Assembly: GCF_000342005.1 (NCBI RefSeq)
Contig: NZ_AOHO01000069.1
Location: 1-64,000 of the forward strand
Source: Amycolatopsis decaplanina DSM 44594
GTDB taxonomy: Bacteria; Actinomycetota; Actinomycetes; Mycobacteriales; Pseudonocardiaceae
Direction: 5' to 3'
DNA: 64,000 bases
Positions 1 through 8,645 of this stretch are shown in pieces (within the stretch, counting starts at the first letter, position 1; each line of letters begins with the position of its first letter). The notes beneath the pieces are model-generated. The model was given only the letters and a program-made list of their open reading frames with translations, made no database searches and was not told where the DNA came from. The translations under genes and the position numbers were made by a program.

Positions 1-147
1 CGACCTCCACAGGCAACCACCCCCAATTTTCACCCCAGCAGGGGCGTCCGCAAGGACATCAAAGACTCACGAGGCAACTGTTTACATACCTCGCGCAACC
101 GGCGAAAATCCTTTCCCTACTGGGTGGACTCGAAGGATGGAGCCGGG

Positions 148-1413
148 ATGCGCATACGAGGGCTGGTCACGCTGCTGACGATCGCGACGATGACCGCGGT
201 GACCGCACAGACGGCGGAGGCGGGTCCCGGCCGTCCGGACGACGAGTCGATCGACTACCACGAATGGTCCGGTCACCACGGTTTCCGCGACGGCAGGCTC
301 GAAGGGCTCGGCCTCGACCACGGCGCGCTGCGCATCGACCGCCCGATCGGCACGGTCGAGCACACCGAACCCACGCTCGGCACCACGAAGACCTACGAAT
401 ACGGCCAATGGACGTCGAGGAGTCACACGCAGGGCTTCGACGCCTCCCAACTGGTCGCCTCGTGGAACGCGAAGACGCCGGCCAAGACCTGGATCAAGGT
501 CGAGGCGAAGGGCCGCACCGCGTCGGGCGCCGAGACCTCCTGGTACGTCATGGGCCGGTGGGCCGGCGGGGACGCCGACATCAAACGCACCAGCGTCGAC
601 GGCCAGAGCGACGCCAACGCCGCGGTCGACGTCGACACGCTGGTCATGAAGGCGGGCGTCGCGCTCCGCTCGTACCAGCTACGGGTCAGCCTGTACCGCG
701 AGGCCGGTTCCCGCGCCACGCCGTCGGTGACGTCGGTCGGCGCGATGACGTCGCTGGTCCCGGACCGCTTCGAGGTACGGTCGACGAAACCGGGCCGCGC
801 CACCGGGATCGAACTCAAGGTACCCGCCTACGCGCAGAACCTCCACAAAGGACAGTTCCCGGAGTACGGCGGTGGCGGCGAGAACTGGTGCAGCCCCACG
901 TCCACCGAAATGGTCGCCGAGTACTGGGGCAAACGGCCCAAGCCCGAGGACATGACCTGGATCCCGGAGGGTTACGTCGATCCGACCGTCGCGTACGCCG
1001 CCCGCTACACGTTCGACTACGCCTACGACGGAACAGGCAACTGGCCGTTCAACACCGCGTACGCCGCTTCACTCGGACTGCGTGGGCACATCACCCGTTT
1101 GCACTCCTTGAACGAACTCGAGAACTACATCGCGCGCGGCATCCCGGTGATCACGTCGCAGTCGTTCAAGGCCGAGGAACTCGACGGCGCGGGCTACGGC
1201 ACCGCAGGGCACATCATGGTCGTCGTCGGCTTCACGAAGGACGGTGACGTCATCGCGAACGACCCGGCCGCGAGCAGCAACGACCGTGTCCGAAACGTCT
1301 ACAAACGACACCAGTTCGAGACGATCTGGCAGCGCACCAAGCGGTACAACACGACCGGTGGCGTTTCCAGTGGCCCGGGCGGGGTCGCCTACATCATCAC
1401 GCCCGGGCACTGA
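148..1413 (+). CDS. Secreted C39-like cysteine peptidase family protein
   Basis: 421 residues. The N-terminus has RxR followed by a hydrophobic stretch and an AEA site near residue 28, which reads as a Sec signal peptide. The C-terminal half carries a peptidase C39-like fold signature: ENWCSPTS puts the candidate nucleophile at Cys248, GHIMVVVGF gives His355, and NDPA gives the acidic residue near 372. The family includes extracellular papain-like peptidases of unknown substrate. I chose the ATG at 148, which has GGAG just upstream and starts directly on the signal peptide. A GTG at 124 would add eight residues before it. It is monocistronic. Family membership is fairly sure; activity and target are inferred. 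Confidence 0.85.
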   Translation: MRIRGLVTLLTIATMTAVTAQTAEAGPGRPDDESIDYHEWSGHHGFRDGRLEGLGLDHGALRIDRPIGTVEHTEPTLGTTKTYEYGQWTSRSHTQGFDASQLVASWNAKTPAKTWIKVEAKGRTASGAETSWYVMGRWAGGDADIKRTSVDGQSDANAAVDVDTLVMKAGVALRSYQLRVSLYREAGSRATPSVTSVGAMTSLVPDRFEVRSTKPGRATGIELKVPAYAQNLHKGQFPEYGGGGENWCSPTSTEMVAEYWGKRPKPEDMTWIPEGYVDPTVAYAARYTFDYAYDGTGNWPFNTAYAASLGLRGHITRLHSLNELENYIARGIPVITSQSFKAEELDGAGYGTAGHIMVVVGFTKDGDVIANDPAASSNDRVRNVYKRHQFETIWQRTKRYNTTGGVSSGPGGVAYIITPGH

Positions 1414-1546
1414 ATCGGTTCTGCGCGCGCGGCGCGTCCGTTGAGGGCGGCGGCGCGGGCATGGATGGGCGATCCGCACCCGAGCGGATGTCGCGATCCG
1501 GGCCACCCCCGTGGCAAGCTCGGAGTTCGTCGACTCGGAGGTGGGC

Positions 1547-2641
1547 ATGCCATACGAGGTCCAGGGCGTCGTTTCCCGCGCCAAGGGTGAACCGGTCTCG
1601 CTGGAGTCCGTGACGGTGCCCGATCCCGGGCCCGGCGAGGCCGTCGTCTCGGTCAAGGCGTGCGGCGTCTGCCATACCGACCTGCATTACCGCGAAGGCG
1701 GGATCAACGACGAGTTCCCTTTCCTGCTCGGCCACGAGGCCGCGGGTTTCGTGGAGGCCGTCGGCGATGGCGTCACGGACCTCGAACCGGGTGACTACGT
1801 GATCCTGAACTGGCGCGCGGTCTGCGGCACCTGCCGTGCCTGCCGCCGGGGCAGGCCCTGGTACTGCTTCTCCACGTTCAACGCCGCCCGGCCGATGACA
1901 CTGGCCGACGGCACCGCCCTGTCACCGGCGCTCGGGGTCGGCGCCTTCGTCGAGAAGACGCTCGTCCACAGTGGACAGTGCACGAAGGTCGACCCCGCCG
2001 CCGAACCGGCCGTCGCCGGACTGCTCGGCTGCGGGGTGATGGCCGGTCTCGGCGCGGCGCTGAACACCGGCGCGGTGAGCCGCGGCGATTCCGTCGCGGT
2101 CATCGGCTGCGGCGGTGTCGGTGACGCCGCGATCGCCGGAGCGAATCTGGCGGGGGCGAAGACCATCGTCGCCGTCGACACCGACGACCGGAAACTCGCC
2201 TGGGCCAAGGACTTCGGTGCCACGCACACGCTGAACAGCAAGGGGCTGAGCGAAGACCAGGTCGTCGAGGCGATCCAGGAATTCACCGATTCGTTCGGCG
2301 CGGACGTCGTGATCGACGCGGTCGGCAGGCCCGAAACCTGGCGGCAGGCGTTCTACGGCCGCGATCTGGCGGGCACGGTCGTGCTCGTCGGCGTCCCCAC
2401 CCCGGACATGCGCCTCGACCTGCCGCTGATCGACTTCTTCTCGCGCGGCGGCTCGCTCAAGTCGTCGTGGTACGGCGATTGCCTGCCCTCACGCGACTTC
2501 CCGATGCTGATCGACCTCTATCTCCAGGGCAGGCTCCCGCTCGACAAGTTCGTCACCGAGCGGATCGCCCTCGACGGTGTCGAGCAGGCCTTCGGGCGCA
2601 TGCACCACGGGGACGTCCTCCGCAGCGTGGTGACGTGGTGA
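1547..2641 (+). CDS. mscR: S-(hydroxymethyl)mycothiol dehydrogenase, zinc-dependent
   Basis: 364-residue medium-chain zinc alcohol dehydrogenase. The catalytic zinc site CGVCHTDLH and GHEAAG is near the N-terminus, the structural zinc cysteines CGTCRACRRG...YC follow, and the NAD-binding GCGGVG motif lies near residue 185. The pattern matches the mycothiol-dependent formaldehyde dehydrogenase MscR, which oxidises the formaldehyde-mycothiol adduct. Mycothiol is the actinobacterial thiol. I chose the ATG at 1547 because GGAGGTG lies just upstream; an earlier GTG at 1511 has no such site. The stop overlaps the GTG of the next gene by 4 bp, so the two are probably co-translated. In many actinobacteria the partner is a metallo-beta-lactamase protein, but not here. 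Confidence 0.88.
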   Translation: MPYEVQGVVSRAKGEPVSLESVTVPDPGPGEAVVSVKACGVCHTDLHYREGGINDEFPFLLGHEAAGFVEAVGDGVTDLEPGDYVILNWRAVCGTCRACRRGRPWYCFSTFNAARPMTLADGTALSPALGVGAFVEKTLVHSGQCTKVDPAAEPAVAGLLGCGVMAGLGAALNTGAVSRGDSVAVIGCGGVGDAAIAGANLAGAKTIVAVDTDDRKLAWAKDFGATHTLNSKGLSEDQVVEAIQEFTDSFGADVVIDAVGRPETWRQAFYGRDLAGTVVLVGVPTPDMRLDLPLIDFFSRGGSLKSSWYGDCLPSRDFPMLIDLYLQGRLPLDKFVTERIALDGVEQAFGRMHHGDVLRSVVTW

Positions 2642-3282
2642 AGCTCTTCACCGACGCCGATTTCCCGGCCCATCCGTATCCGGGCGCGCGGCCGGGGCAT
2701 TCGTTCGTCCACTTCGACGGCGCCGGGCACAGCCTCGACACCGCGCCGGAGGGCTGGCGCGAACGCCAGGCCGTGCTCGCGTACGGCTCGAACGCGTGCC
2801 CGTCCAAGATCACCTGGTTGCGGGAGAACATGGGCTTGGCGGGGCCGGTCGTCGTCTGTCACGCGCGCTGCACCGACCTCGCCGCGGTCTGGGCGTCCGG
2901 CCTGCGGTTCCGGGACGGGCAGCGGCCCGCGACGCTGGCCGCCGCCCCGGGCGTCGTCGAGGAACACGCCGTCTGGTTCGCGACCCCCGATCAGCTGGCC
3001 GTGCTCGACAAATGCGAAGGCAACGGCATGCGCTACAACCTGGTGCGGCTGACCGCCCCGGCCATCACCCTCGACGACGGCACTGTGCTCGACGACGTGG
3101 TGGCGTACGTCGGCGCCGCGGACATCCGCCTGCCGATCCTGGTGGACGGCAGGCATATCCGCGTCGCCGACCTCGAACAGCGCCGGGCCGCGGCGCTGGA
3201 AGGGATTCCCGCCGAAACGCACGGTCTGGACTGCACGCTGGTCGAGGCCGGGACGCTCGTCAAAGAAGCTTCCCGGGATTGA
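2638..3282 (+). CDS. Gamma-glutamylcyclotransferase-fold-like protein (YGSN motif)
   Basis: 214 residues, starting at the GTG that overlaps the mscR stop (GTGA). The segment VLAYGSNACPSK near residue 50 resembles the substrate loop (YGSN) of the gamma-glutamylcyclotransferase-like fold. The assignment is tentative because overall similarity cannot be tested here. Tight coupling to mscR hints at a role in thiol or formaldehyde detoxification, which is an inference. The 3' end overlaps the convergent FAD oxidase gene by 23 bp. Confidence 0.7.
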   Translation: MKLFTDADFPAHPYPGARPGHSFVHFDGAGHSLDTAPEGWRERQAVLAYGSNACPSKITWLRENMGLAGPVVVCHARCTDLAAVWASGLRFRDGQRPATLAAAPGVVEEHAVWFATPDQLAVLDKCEGNGMRYNLVRLTAPAITLDDGTVLDDVVAYVGAADIRLPILVDGRHIRVADLEQRRAAALEGIPAETHGLDCTLVEAGTLVKEASRD

Positions 3283-4879
3283 GGATCCCGGCCGGGTCGA
3301 CGGTCTTCTTCGCCGCCCGCAACACTTCGACGCCGATCTCGCCGATCTCCGCCGGCAGGTGGCGCGCGTGGTCGACACCGACGGCGTGGTGATGCGAAAT
3401 GGTGCCGATCCCGGTGATCGCCTCCGACGCCGCCGCCTTCGCCCGCTGCCACTGACCGATCGGGTCGGCCTCGTCGCGCGCGGTGAGCACGGTGAAGTAC
3501 AGCGACGCGCCCGTTTCGTAGGCGTGCGAGACGTGGCACATGATGATGGCGTTGCCGAGCGTCGCGGTGAGCGCGGCGCGAACGGCGTCGCGCAGGTCGC
3601 TCAGTTCCGTCCAGTAGGCGGCGGTTTCCAGGGTTTCGACGCAGACACCGTTGTCTATCAAGGCGTCCCGCTGCCGAGGACCGGAAAACCGGCCACGGCG
3701 CCAGGATTCACCGAGCGCGGCTCCGATCCGGACGGCGCCGAACCGCTCCAGCACGCGGACGGTCTCCTGGCGGCGCCGGGCGACCTCGCGCTTCGAGGCG
3801 CCTTCCCAGCCGACGATCAGCAGGCAAGGAGCGTGGACCCCCCGCGCCTTGAGGTACCGGCGGAGCACCTTGGTCTTCCAGCCGTCGTTGAGCGCGAGCG
3901 AAACCTCACTTTCGTCCACATCGGACAATCGCGTGACGTCCGCGAGCACGTGCCGTTGGGCCAGTTCGCGGACCGCGTCGGTGCCCTTCTCCCAGCCGTC
4001 GAGGACGAAGCCTTCGTAGCGGCGCACTTCCGGCACCGGGCGGACACGGAGGGCGACCTCGGTGATCACGCCGAGCGCGCCTTCGCTGCCGATGGCGAGA
4101 TGCCGCAGGTCGGGTCCCGCCGCCGACGCCGGTGCGATGCCTAGTTTCCATTCGCCGCGCGGGGTCGCGAGCCGGACGCCCGAGACCATGTCCTCGAACC
4201 GGCCGTAGCCCGAAGAGGCCTGCCCGGCGGACCGGGTCGCGGCGAATCCGCCGATGGTGGCACGCTCATAGGACTGGGGCACGTGCCCCAGGGTGAAGCC
4301 GTGTGCGGCGAGCAGCCGATCGGCCTCCGGGCCGGTGACCCCCGCCTGCAGGACCGCGATCCTGGACACGGGGTCGACGGAGACCAGTTCACCGAGCCGG
4401 GTGAGGTCGAGCGCGATCACAGCGCTCTTGTCCCCGCGCAGCGCCGCGACTCCGCCGACCACGGACGTCCCGCCGCCGAACGGGACGACGCCGACGTCGT
4501 GCCGTGCACAGATTTCCAGTACCGACTGGACTTCGGCGGGATTCTCCGGCAGGACGACGGCGTCCGGCACCGGGAAGTCACCGAACCCCCGCCGCCGCAC
4601 CAGGTCCAGATAGGACAGACCACCGGCCCGCGCGAGCCGTTCCCCCGGCGCCATCAGAACGTGCTCGGCGCCGACGAGTTCCTCGAGGTCTCGCTTGGAC
4701 TGTTCGCCCAGCACCGGTTCGGGAACGGACAGCGCCGAATCGGGCGCGAAGGGCGCCGCGGAGCCCAGCGGACCGATACGCTGGACGAGCCATCGGAGGG
4801 CCTTCGCCGGAAGGTGGGCCGCGTCACCGGCTTCGGGCGTCCACGATCGTCTTAACCGGTGGTCAATAAGCTCCGTCAC
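3260..4879 (-). CDS. FAD-linked oxidase, alkyl-dihydroxyacetonephosphate synthase-like
   Basis: 539 residues. A PCMH-type FAD-binding domain covers roughly residues 100-280, with PFGGGTSVVGG at 133-143 and a downstream SAGQASSGYGRFEDMV segment typical of the vanillyl-alcohol oxidase/alkyl-DHAP synthase family. The C-terminal FAD-oxidase domain ends with the HHHAVG histidine cluster near residue 497. The mycobacterial counterpart of this arrangement is Rv2251 beside a TetR (Rv2250c) and glpD1 (Rv2249c). It is divergent from the TetR gene with a 16-bp gap, so that regulator probably controls it. The true substrate is unknown; an ether-lipid or glycerol-derived substrate is a guess from the glpD neighbour. 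Confidence 0.82.
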   Translation of the reverse strand: MTELIDHRLRRSWTPEAGDAAHLPAKALRWLVQRIGPLGSAAPFAPDSALSVPEPVLGEQSKRDLEELVGAEHVLMAPGERLARAGGLSYLDLVRRRGFGDFPVPDAVVLPENPAEVQSVLEICARHDVGVVPFGGGTSVVGGVAALRGDKSAVIALDLTRLGELVSVDPVSRIAVLQAGVTGPEADRLLAAHGFTLGHVPQSYERATIGGFAATRSAGQASSGYGRFEDMVSGVRLATPRGEWKLGIAPASAAGPDLRHLAIGSEGALGVITEVALRVRPVPEVRRYEGFVLDGWEKGTDAVRELAQRHVLADVTRLSDVDESEVSLALNDGWKTKVLRRYLKARGVHAPCLLIVGWEGASKREVARRRQETVRVLERFGAVRIGAALGESWRRGRFSGPRQRDALIDNGVCVETLETAAYWTELSDLRDAVRAALTATLGNAIIMCHVSHAYETGASLYFTVLTARDEADPIGQWQRAKAAASEAITGIGTISHHHAVGVDHARHLPAEIGEIGVEVLRAAKKTVDPAGILNPGKLL

Positions 4880-4895
4880 GACTACAGTGTTACAT

Positions 4896-5540
4896 ATGGA
4901 CGTAAAACGTCACTCACCTGCGGAAACAGGCGTTTCGGCACTGGCGGACACCCGCTCCCGCCACGCCTCGACACGCGTGTCCGACGACGTTCTGCTCGAC
5001 GCCGCCAAGAAGTGCGTGCTCGCCGTCGGCGTGAGGCGGACCACCCTCGCCGAGATCGCGCGGACCGCGAAGGTCAGCCGGATGACCGTCTACCGCCGCT
5101 TCCCGGACGTGCGCAGCGTGCTCGCGACCCTCATGACCCGTGAGTTCGGCGGACTGCTGCAGGGCGCCGCCGAACCGGACGCCGAGCCGGCCAACTTCCG
5201 CGAGAAGCTCGTACGGAGTTCGTCGGCCGCCGTCGCCGCGCTGTCCGGCGACCCGTTGTTCCGCACCTTGCTGGACCTCGACCCCGAACTGGTCCTGCCC
5301 TACATCGTCGAGCGGCTCGGGAAGACCCAGCGCTTCGCCGAAGGCGTGATCCTGCACCTGCTGAAGTCGGGCCACGAGGACGGCTCGATCCGCAAGGGCG
5401 ACCTGCCTTCGCAGGCGCGCACCCTGCTGCTGCTCATCCAGTCCTTCGTGTTCTCCTACCGCCCCGCCACCGCGGACGTGAACGAGAAGGAGCTGATGGT
5501 GGAGTTCGCCCACGTGCTCGACGCGGCGCTGCGACCGTGA
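4896..5540 (+). CDS. TetR/AcrR family transcriptional regulator
   Basis: 214 residues. The helix-turn-helix lies near residues 45-85 (TLAEIARTAKVSRMTVYRRF), followed by a variable ligand-binding domain. ATG 4896 is the first start downstream of the divergent FAD oxidase gene; longer forward frames would run into that gene. Its stop overlaps the GTG of glpD by 4 bp, so regulator and dehydrogenase form an operon. Likely role: local control of the FAD oxidase and glpD. The effector is unknown. Confidence 0.85.
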   Translation: MDVKRHSPAETGVSALADTRSRHASTRVSDDVLLDAAKKCVLAVGVRRTTLAEIARTAKVSRMTVYRRFPDVRSVLATLMTREFGGLLQGAAEPDAEPANFREKLVRSSSAAVAALSGDPLFRTLLDLDPELVLPYIVERLGKTQRFAEGVILHLLKSGHEDGSIRKGDLPSQARTLLLLIQSFVFSYRPATADVNEKELMVEFAHVLDAALRP

Positions 5541-7075
5541 CGCCGGGCTCGCTCAACGCTCTCCGGCGCGACCGGGAACTCACGGCGCTGGCCGGCGGCG
5601 AGCGGGTCGATCTGGTGGTGGTCGGCGGCGGTGTCACCGGCGCGGGGATCGCGCTGGACGCGGCCGCGCGCGGGCTCTCGGTGGCGCTGATCGAGGCGTA
5701 CGACCTGGCGTACGGGACGTCGCGCTGGTCCAGCAAGCTGGTCCACGGCGGGCTCCGGTACCTGGCCAAGGGAGATCTGGCGCTGGCGCACGAAAGCGCC
5801 GTCGAACGCGGGATACTGATGACCCGCACCGCCCCGCATCTCACCAGGGCGCTCCCGCAGCTGTTCCCCATGTACCGCGAGACCTCCCGTGGCCAGCAGG
5901 CGTTCATCATGACCGGCCTCGTCGCCGGTGACGGCCTCCGCCGCGCGGCCGGGACCCCGGCGTCGGTGCTGCCCCGGCCGAGGTCGATCCCCGCCGCGGA
6001 GGCGCTGGCACTCGCGCCCGGCCTGTCCCCTCAAGGCCTGCGCGGCGCGCTGCTGGCCTACGACGGCGCGCTGACCGACGACGCGCGGCTCGTGGTGAAC
6101 CTGGCACGCACGGCGGCGTCACGCGGCGCGAAGATCCTGACGAGGGTCGAGGCGCTCCGGCTCGACGCGGAATCGGTGCTGGCCCGGGACAGGCTCACCG
6201 GGCAGGAAATCGAGATCCGCACCCGTCAGGTGATCAACGCGACGGGCGTCTGGGCGGGAGAACTGGCGGAGTCGGTGCGGCTGCGGCCTTCTCGCGGCTC
6301 ACACCTCATCCTGGCTTCGGGAGCGGCACGGATCGGCGCGACGTCGGTCAACGTTCCCGTTCCCGGCGAGAACAACCGGTTCGTCTTCCTGCTGCCGCAA
6401 CCCGACGGCCGGGTGTTCGTCGGTGTCACGGACGAGCCGACCGAAGGCCCCGTCCCGCGTGTGCCGTCCGTGCCCGAGTCCGATGTGGACTTCCTGCTCG
6501 AAGTGGCGTCGACGGCGTTCACCCGCCCGCTGACGCGTGCCGACGTCGCGGGCTCGTTCGCCGGGCTGCGGCCACTGGTCGAAGGCGGCGGGCGCAGCGC
6601 GGATCTCTCGCGCAAGCACGCGGTGGTGACCGGCGCCGACGGCGTGCTCACCGTCGTCGGCGGCAAGCTGACGACGTACCGGAGGATGGCCGAGGACGCC
6701 GTCGACGCCGCGTTGAAACGGTCGGGGCTGCTCGCCGGGCCTTCGACCACGTCCAGGCTTCCCTTGCTCGGCGCGACACCGCGAAGTCGCTTGTCCATTG
6801 TGGACGCTCCTGCCCGGCTGGTCGCGAAGTACGGCACCGAAGCGCCGCGGGTCGCGGCACTCGGCGAAGTCGACCCGGAACTGGGCCGGCCCCTGCACGG
6901 CGGGACCGAGATCAGCGCTGCCGAGGTCGTCTGGGCCGTGCGACACGAGGGCGCCCTCGACGTCGAGGACGTCCTGGAGCGCCGCACCCGGCTCGGCCTG
7001 GTCACTCCCGACGCCGAGGCCGCCCGCGCCCGCGTCCAGGAGCTTGTCGACAAGTCGCTCGCCGGCCTCGCCTGA
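5537..7075 (+). CDS. glpD: Aerobic glycerol-3-phosphate dehydrogenase
   Basis: 512 residues, usual for GlpD. The N-terminal dinucleotide motif VVGGGVTGAGIALDAAARG binds FAD. The strongly conserved TSRWSSKLVHGGLRYL segment follows, and a C-terminal domain lies after about residue 370. The enzyme oxidises sn-glycerol-3-phosphate to dihydroxyacetone phosphate and passes electrons to the quinone pool at the membrane. The GTG start overlaps the TetR stop (GTGA), so translation is coupled. A hairpin with a CCGCATTT stem follows the stop at once and may end the transcript. Confidence 0.92.
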   Translation: MTPGSLNALRRDRELTALAGGERVDLVVVGGGVTGAGIALDAAARGLSVALIEAYDLAYGTSRWSSKLVHGGLRYLAKGDLALAHESAVERGILMTRTAPHLTRALPQLFPMYRETSRGQQAFIMTGLVAGDGLRRAAGTPASVLPRPRSIPAAEALALAPGLSPQGLRGALLAYDGALTDDARLVVNLARTAASRGAKILTRVEALRLDAESVLARDRLTGQEIEIRTRQVINATGVWAGELAESVRLRPSRGSHLILASGAARIGATSVNVPVPGENNRFVFLLPQPDGRVFVGVTDEPTEGPVPRVPSVPESDVDFLLEVASTAFTRPLTRADVAGSFAGLRPLVEGGGRSADLSRKHAVVTGADGVLTVVGGKLTTYRRMAEDAVDAALKRSGLLAGPSTTSRLPLLGATPRSRLSIVDAPARLVAKYGTEAPRVAALGEVDPELGRPLHGGTEISAAEVVWAVRHEGALDVEDVLERRTRLGLVTPDAEAARARVQELVDKSLAGLA

Positions 7076-7077
7076 CG

Positions 7078-7101
7078 CCGCATTTGGTCCTCTAAATGCG
7101 G
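7078..7101. terminator. Hairpin after glpD
   Basis: CCGCATTT and AAATGCGG form a perfect 8-bp stem around an 8-nt loop, 2 bp beyond the glpD stop. There is no clear T-run, as is common in high-GC actinobacteria. A terminator role is inferred from position. Confidence 0.5.
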
Positions 7102-7154
7102 TGAAGCGCGCCCTCAACTTGACGAGTCGTTGGGTTTTTGCAACAGTATGTTCC

Positions 7155-7424
7155 ATGAGCCCGGTCAGACGCGGCAAAGAGCTGCCGATCTACAACCGGC
7201 TTCCCGTGCTCCGGGCGGAGCGTGGACTGAGCAGGGCCGCCCTCGCGACGGCCGTCGAGGTCAATCCGCAGACCATCGGCGCGCTCGAACGGGGGGACCA
7301 CTACCCGAGCCTGGACCTGGCGTTCCGCATCTGCGCGGTGTTCGACCTCCCGGTCGAAGCCGTGTTCAGCCGCGAACCGTTCACGCCACTGTCCACTCAG
7401 GTCTACCGGGAGGGGGGAACATGA
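7155..7424 (+). CDS. Small XRE-type helix-turn-helix regulator
   Basis: 89 residues, almost entirely one HTH_3 domain (LSRAALATAVEVNPQTIGALERG at about 24-46, then YPSLDLAFRICAVF). It resembles the compact regulators that head operons for ABC exporters and small membrane proteins. ATG 7155 was chosen because it begins at the conserved MSPVRRGKELPIYN run; upstream codons have no ribosome-binding site. A possible promoter is TTGACG at 7119 with a loose -10 near 7144. The stop overlaps the next ATG (ATGA). Probably the autoregulator of the six-gene unit to 10755; operator unknown. Confidence 0.88.
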   Translation: MSPVRRGKELPIYNRLPVLRAERGLSRAALATAVEVNPQTIGALERGDHYPSLDLAFRICAVFDLPVEAVFSREPFTPLSTQVYREGGT

Positions 7425-7966
7425 GCGAAGAGCGAGGCCGTCTCGCGACGTACTGGGAACGCCAGCAGGAACGCTGGGACGAACTGGAACGCAAACGCGC
7501 CCTCCGGCTTCCGTCCTGGCGCACGAAGAAACGGCGGCGGACGTTGAGCGTGTTCGTGATGGCGGGCGACCTGGTCCTGATCACCGGTGCCGCCCTGTTC
7601 CACACGGCGCCCGCGGTGGCCTTCTTCGTGTGCTGGTTCGGCGGCAGCATCGTCGCGGGCGGCGCGCACTACCTGTTGCGGATCCTGACCGGCAAGATGA
7701 GCAACGGCTTCTCCATGCGGCTCGACGAACGCGAACGGGAATGGCGCCATCGCGCCACGTTCATCAGCTATCAGGTCCTGGTCGCGCTGATGCTGGTCGC
7801 GGTGTTCTACGGCCTGATCGTCTCGGGTACCGAGGACGGCGGCGCGCGGGGCGCGATGATGGGCTGCGCCCTGCTGGTCACCGGCACCACGTTGTCCGGT
7901 GTCATCCTGGGCTGGTCGCTGCCGGACGACGATCCGGAAGACTTCGAGGAAGTGAACCCGGCATGA
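7421..7966 (+). CDS. Membrane protein of the XRE-ABC operon (paralogue 1)
   Basis: 181 residues. A charged N-terminus (heptad-like EERGRLATYWERQQERWDE, then RTKKRRR) precedes four hydrophobic segments at about 44-62, 67-84, 114-132 and 146-164. The cytoplasmic tail ends LPDDDPEDFEEVNPA. The downstream neighbour has the same two-plus-two membrane layout, a LDERE loop and a nearly identical LPDDDPEDFE tail, so the two are paralogues. Function not recognised. Operon context suggests a part of, or a client of, the NatAB-like exporter. Confidence 0.8.
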   Translation: MSEERGRLATYWERQQERWDELERKRALRLPSWRTKKRRRTLSVFVMAGDLVLITGAALFHTAPAVAFFVCWFGGSIVAGGAHYLLRILTGKMSNGFSMRLDEREREWRHRATFISYQVLVALMLVAVFYGLIVSGTEDGGARGAMMGCALLVTGTTLSGVILGWSLPDDDPEDFEEVNPA

Positions 7967-8418
7967 CAGTCACCCGGACCCGCTCGGACCGGCGGCGGCT
8001 CGCCGTCGCGGCCGTGATCGGTCACCTGGTCGTGATCGCCGGGGCCGCTCTGCTCCGCGAACCCACGCTGTGGTTCGCCATCGGCCTGATGGGGCCTGGG
8101 CTGTGTCTCTGCGTCGGCACCGCGGCGGTGCTGCGCAAGGCCGTCGGCAGACCCGGTTCCGCGGCGAAGGACCTCGACGAGCGCGAACTGCTGCTGCGCA
8201 ACCGCGCGCACTACGCGGCGTTCCAAGGGATCTGCGTGCTGATGCTGGTGGATCTCGTGTACGGGCTCTACGCGGCCGGGCAACCGGATTCCGGTTCTCT
8301 GCTTTCCTCGATGACAGCGGCGTTGTTCGTCTTCGGGACGTCGCTTCCGGCTCTTTGGCTCGCGTGGCGGCTGCCGGACGACGATCCAGAAGACTTCGAG
8401 GGGGTGGCTCCGGCATGA
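7963..8418 (+). CDS. Membrane protein of the XRE-ABC operon (paralogue 2)
   Basis: 151 residues with four predicted membrane spans (about 14-32, 38-56, 85-104 and 115-133). A central LDERELLLRNRAHYAAFQ loop matches the LDEREREWRHRATFISYQ loop of the preceding protein, and the C-terminus ends LPDDDPEDFEGVAPA. It lacks the long charged N-terminus of its paralogue. ATG 7963 overlaps the preceding stop by 4 bp. Function unknown; a tandem duplication is clear from the shared loop and tail. Confidence 0.8.
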   Translation: MTVTRTRSDRRRLAVAAVIGHLVVIAGAALLREPTLWFAIGLMGPGLCLCVGTAAVLRKAVGRPGSAAKDLDERELLLRNRAHYAAFQGICVLMLVDLVYGLYAAGQPDSGSLLSSMTAALFVFGTSLPALWLAWRLPDDDPEDFEGVAPA

Positions 8419-8645
8419 CCGGGGACAAGAAGCGTTACAAGGTGTCCGTCGGCGTGGTCGCCGTCGCGTTGGTGGCAGGTGGGGTGTTCGCCGGCGCGAC
8501 CAGGGCCGTATTGGTGTACCGGGCCACTTCGGTGGTGAGCAACGTGAAGCTGGACGGGGTGATCCAGCGGAACCGCACGATTTCCGGCGTCCACCGGGGG
8601 ATCACGGCGCTGGTGCGGTATTTCGAAGAGGGGAAGTGGAAATGA
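8415..8645 (+). CDS. Mini membrane protein upstream of ABC exporter
   Basis: 76 residues. A basic N-terminus (MTGDKKRYKVSVG) leads into one hydrophobic helix at about 11-33, then a polar tail ending VRYFEEGKWK. It may be a single-pass membrane peptide or an uncleaved signal anchor. It overlaps both neighbours by 4 bp, so it is translated with them. No known family recognised. Its position just before the ABC ATPase gene suggests a small exporter subunit or regulator, which is inference. Confidence 0.7.
   Translation: MTGDKKRYKVSVGVVAVALVAGGVFAGATRAVLVYRATSVVSNVKLDGVIQRNRTISGVHRGITALVRYFEEGKWK

Noticed and set aside
1..147. A promoter or small gene at the left edge
   Set aside because: Only weak promoter-like runs (TACATA near 83) and no supportable frame before the C39-like gene.
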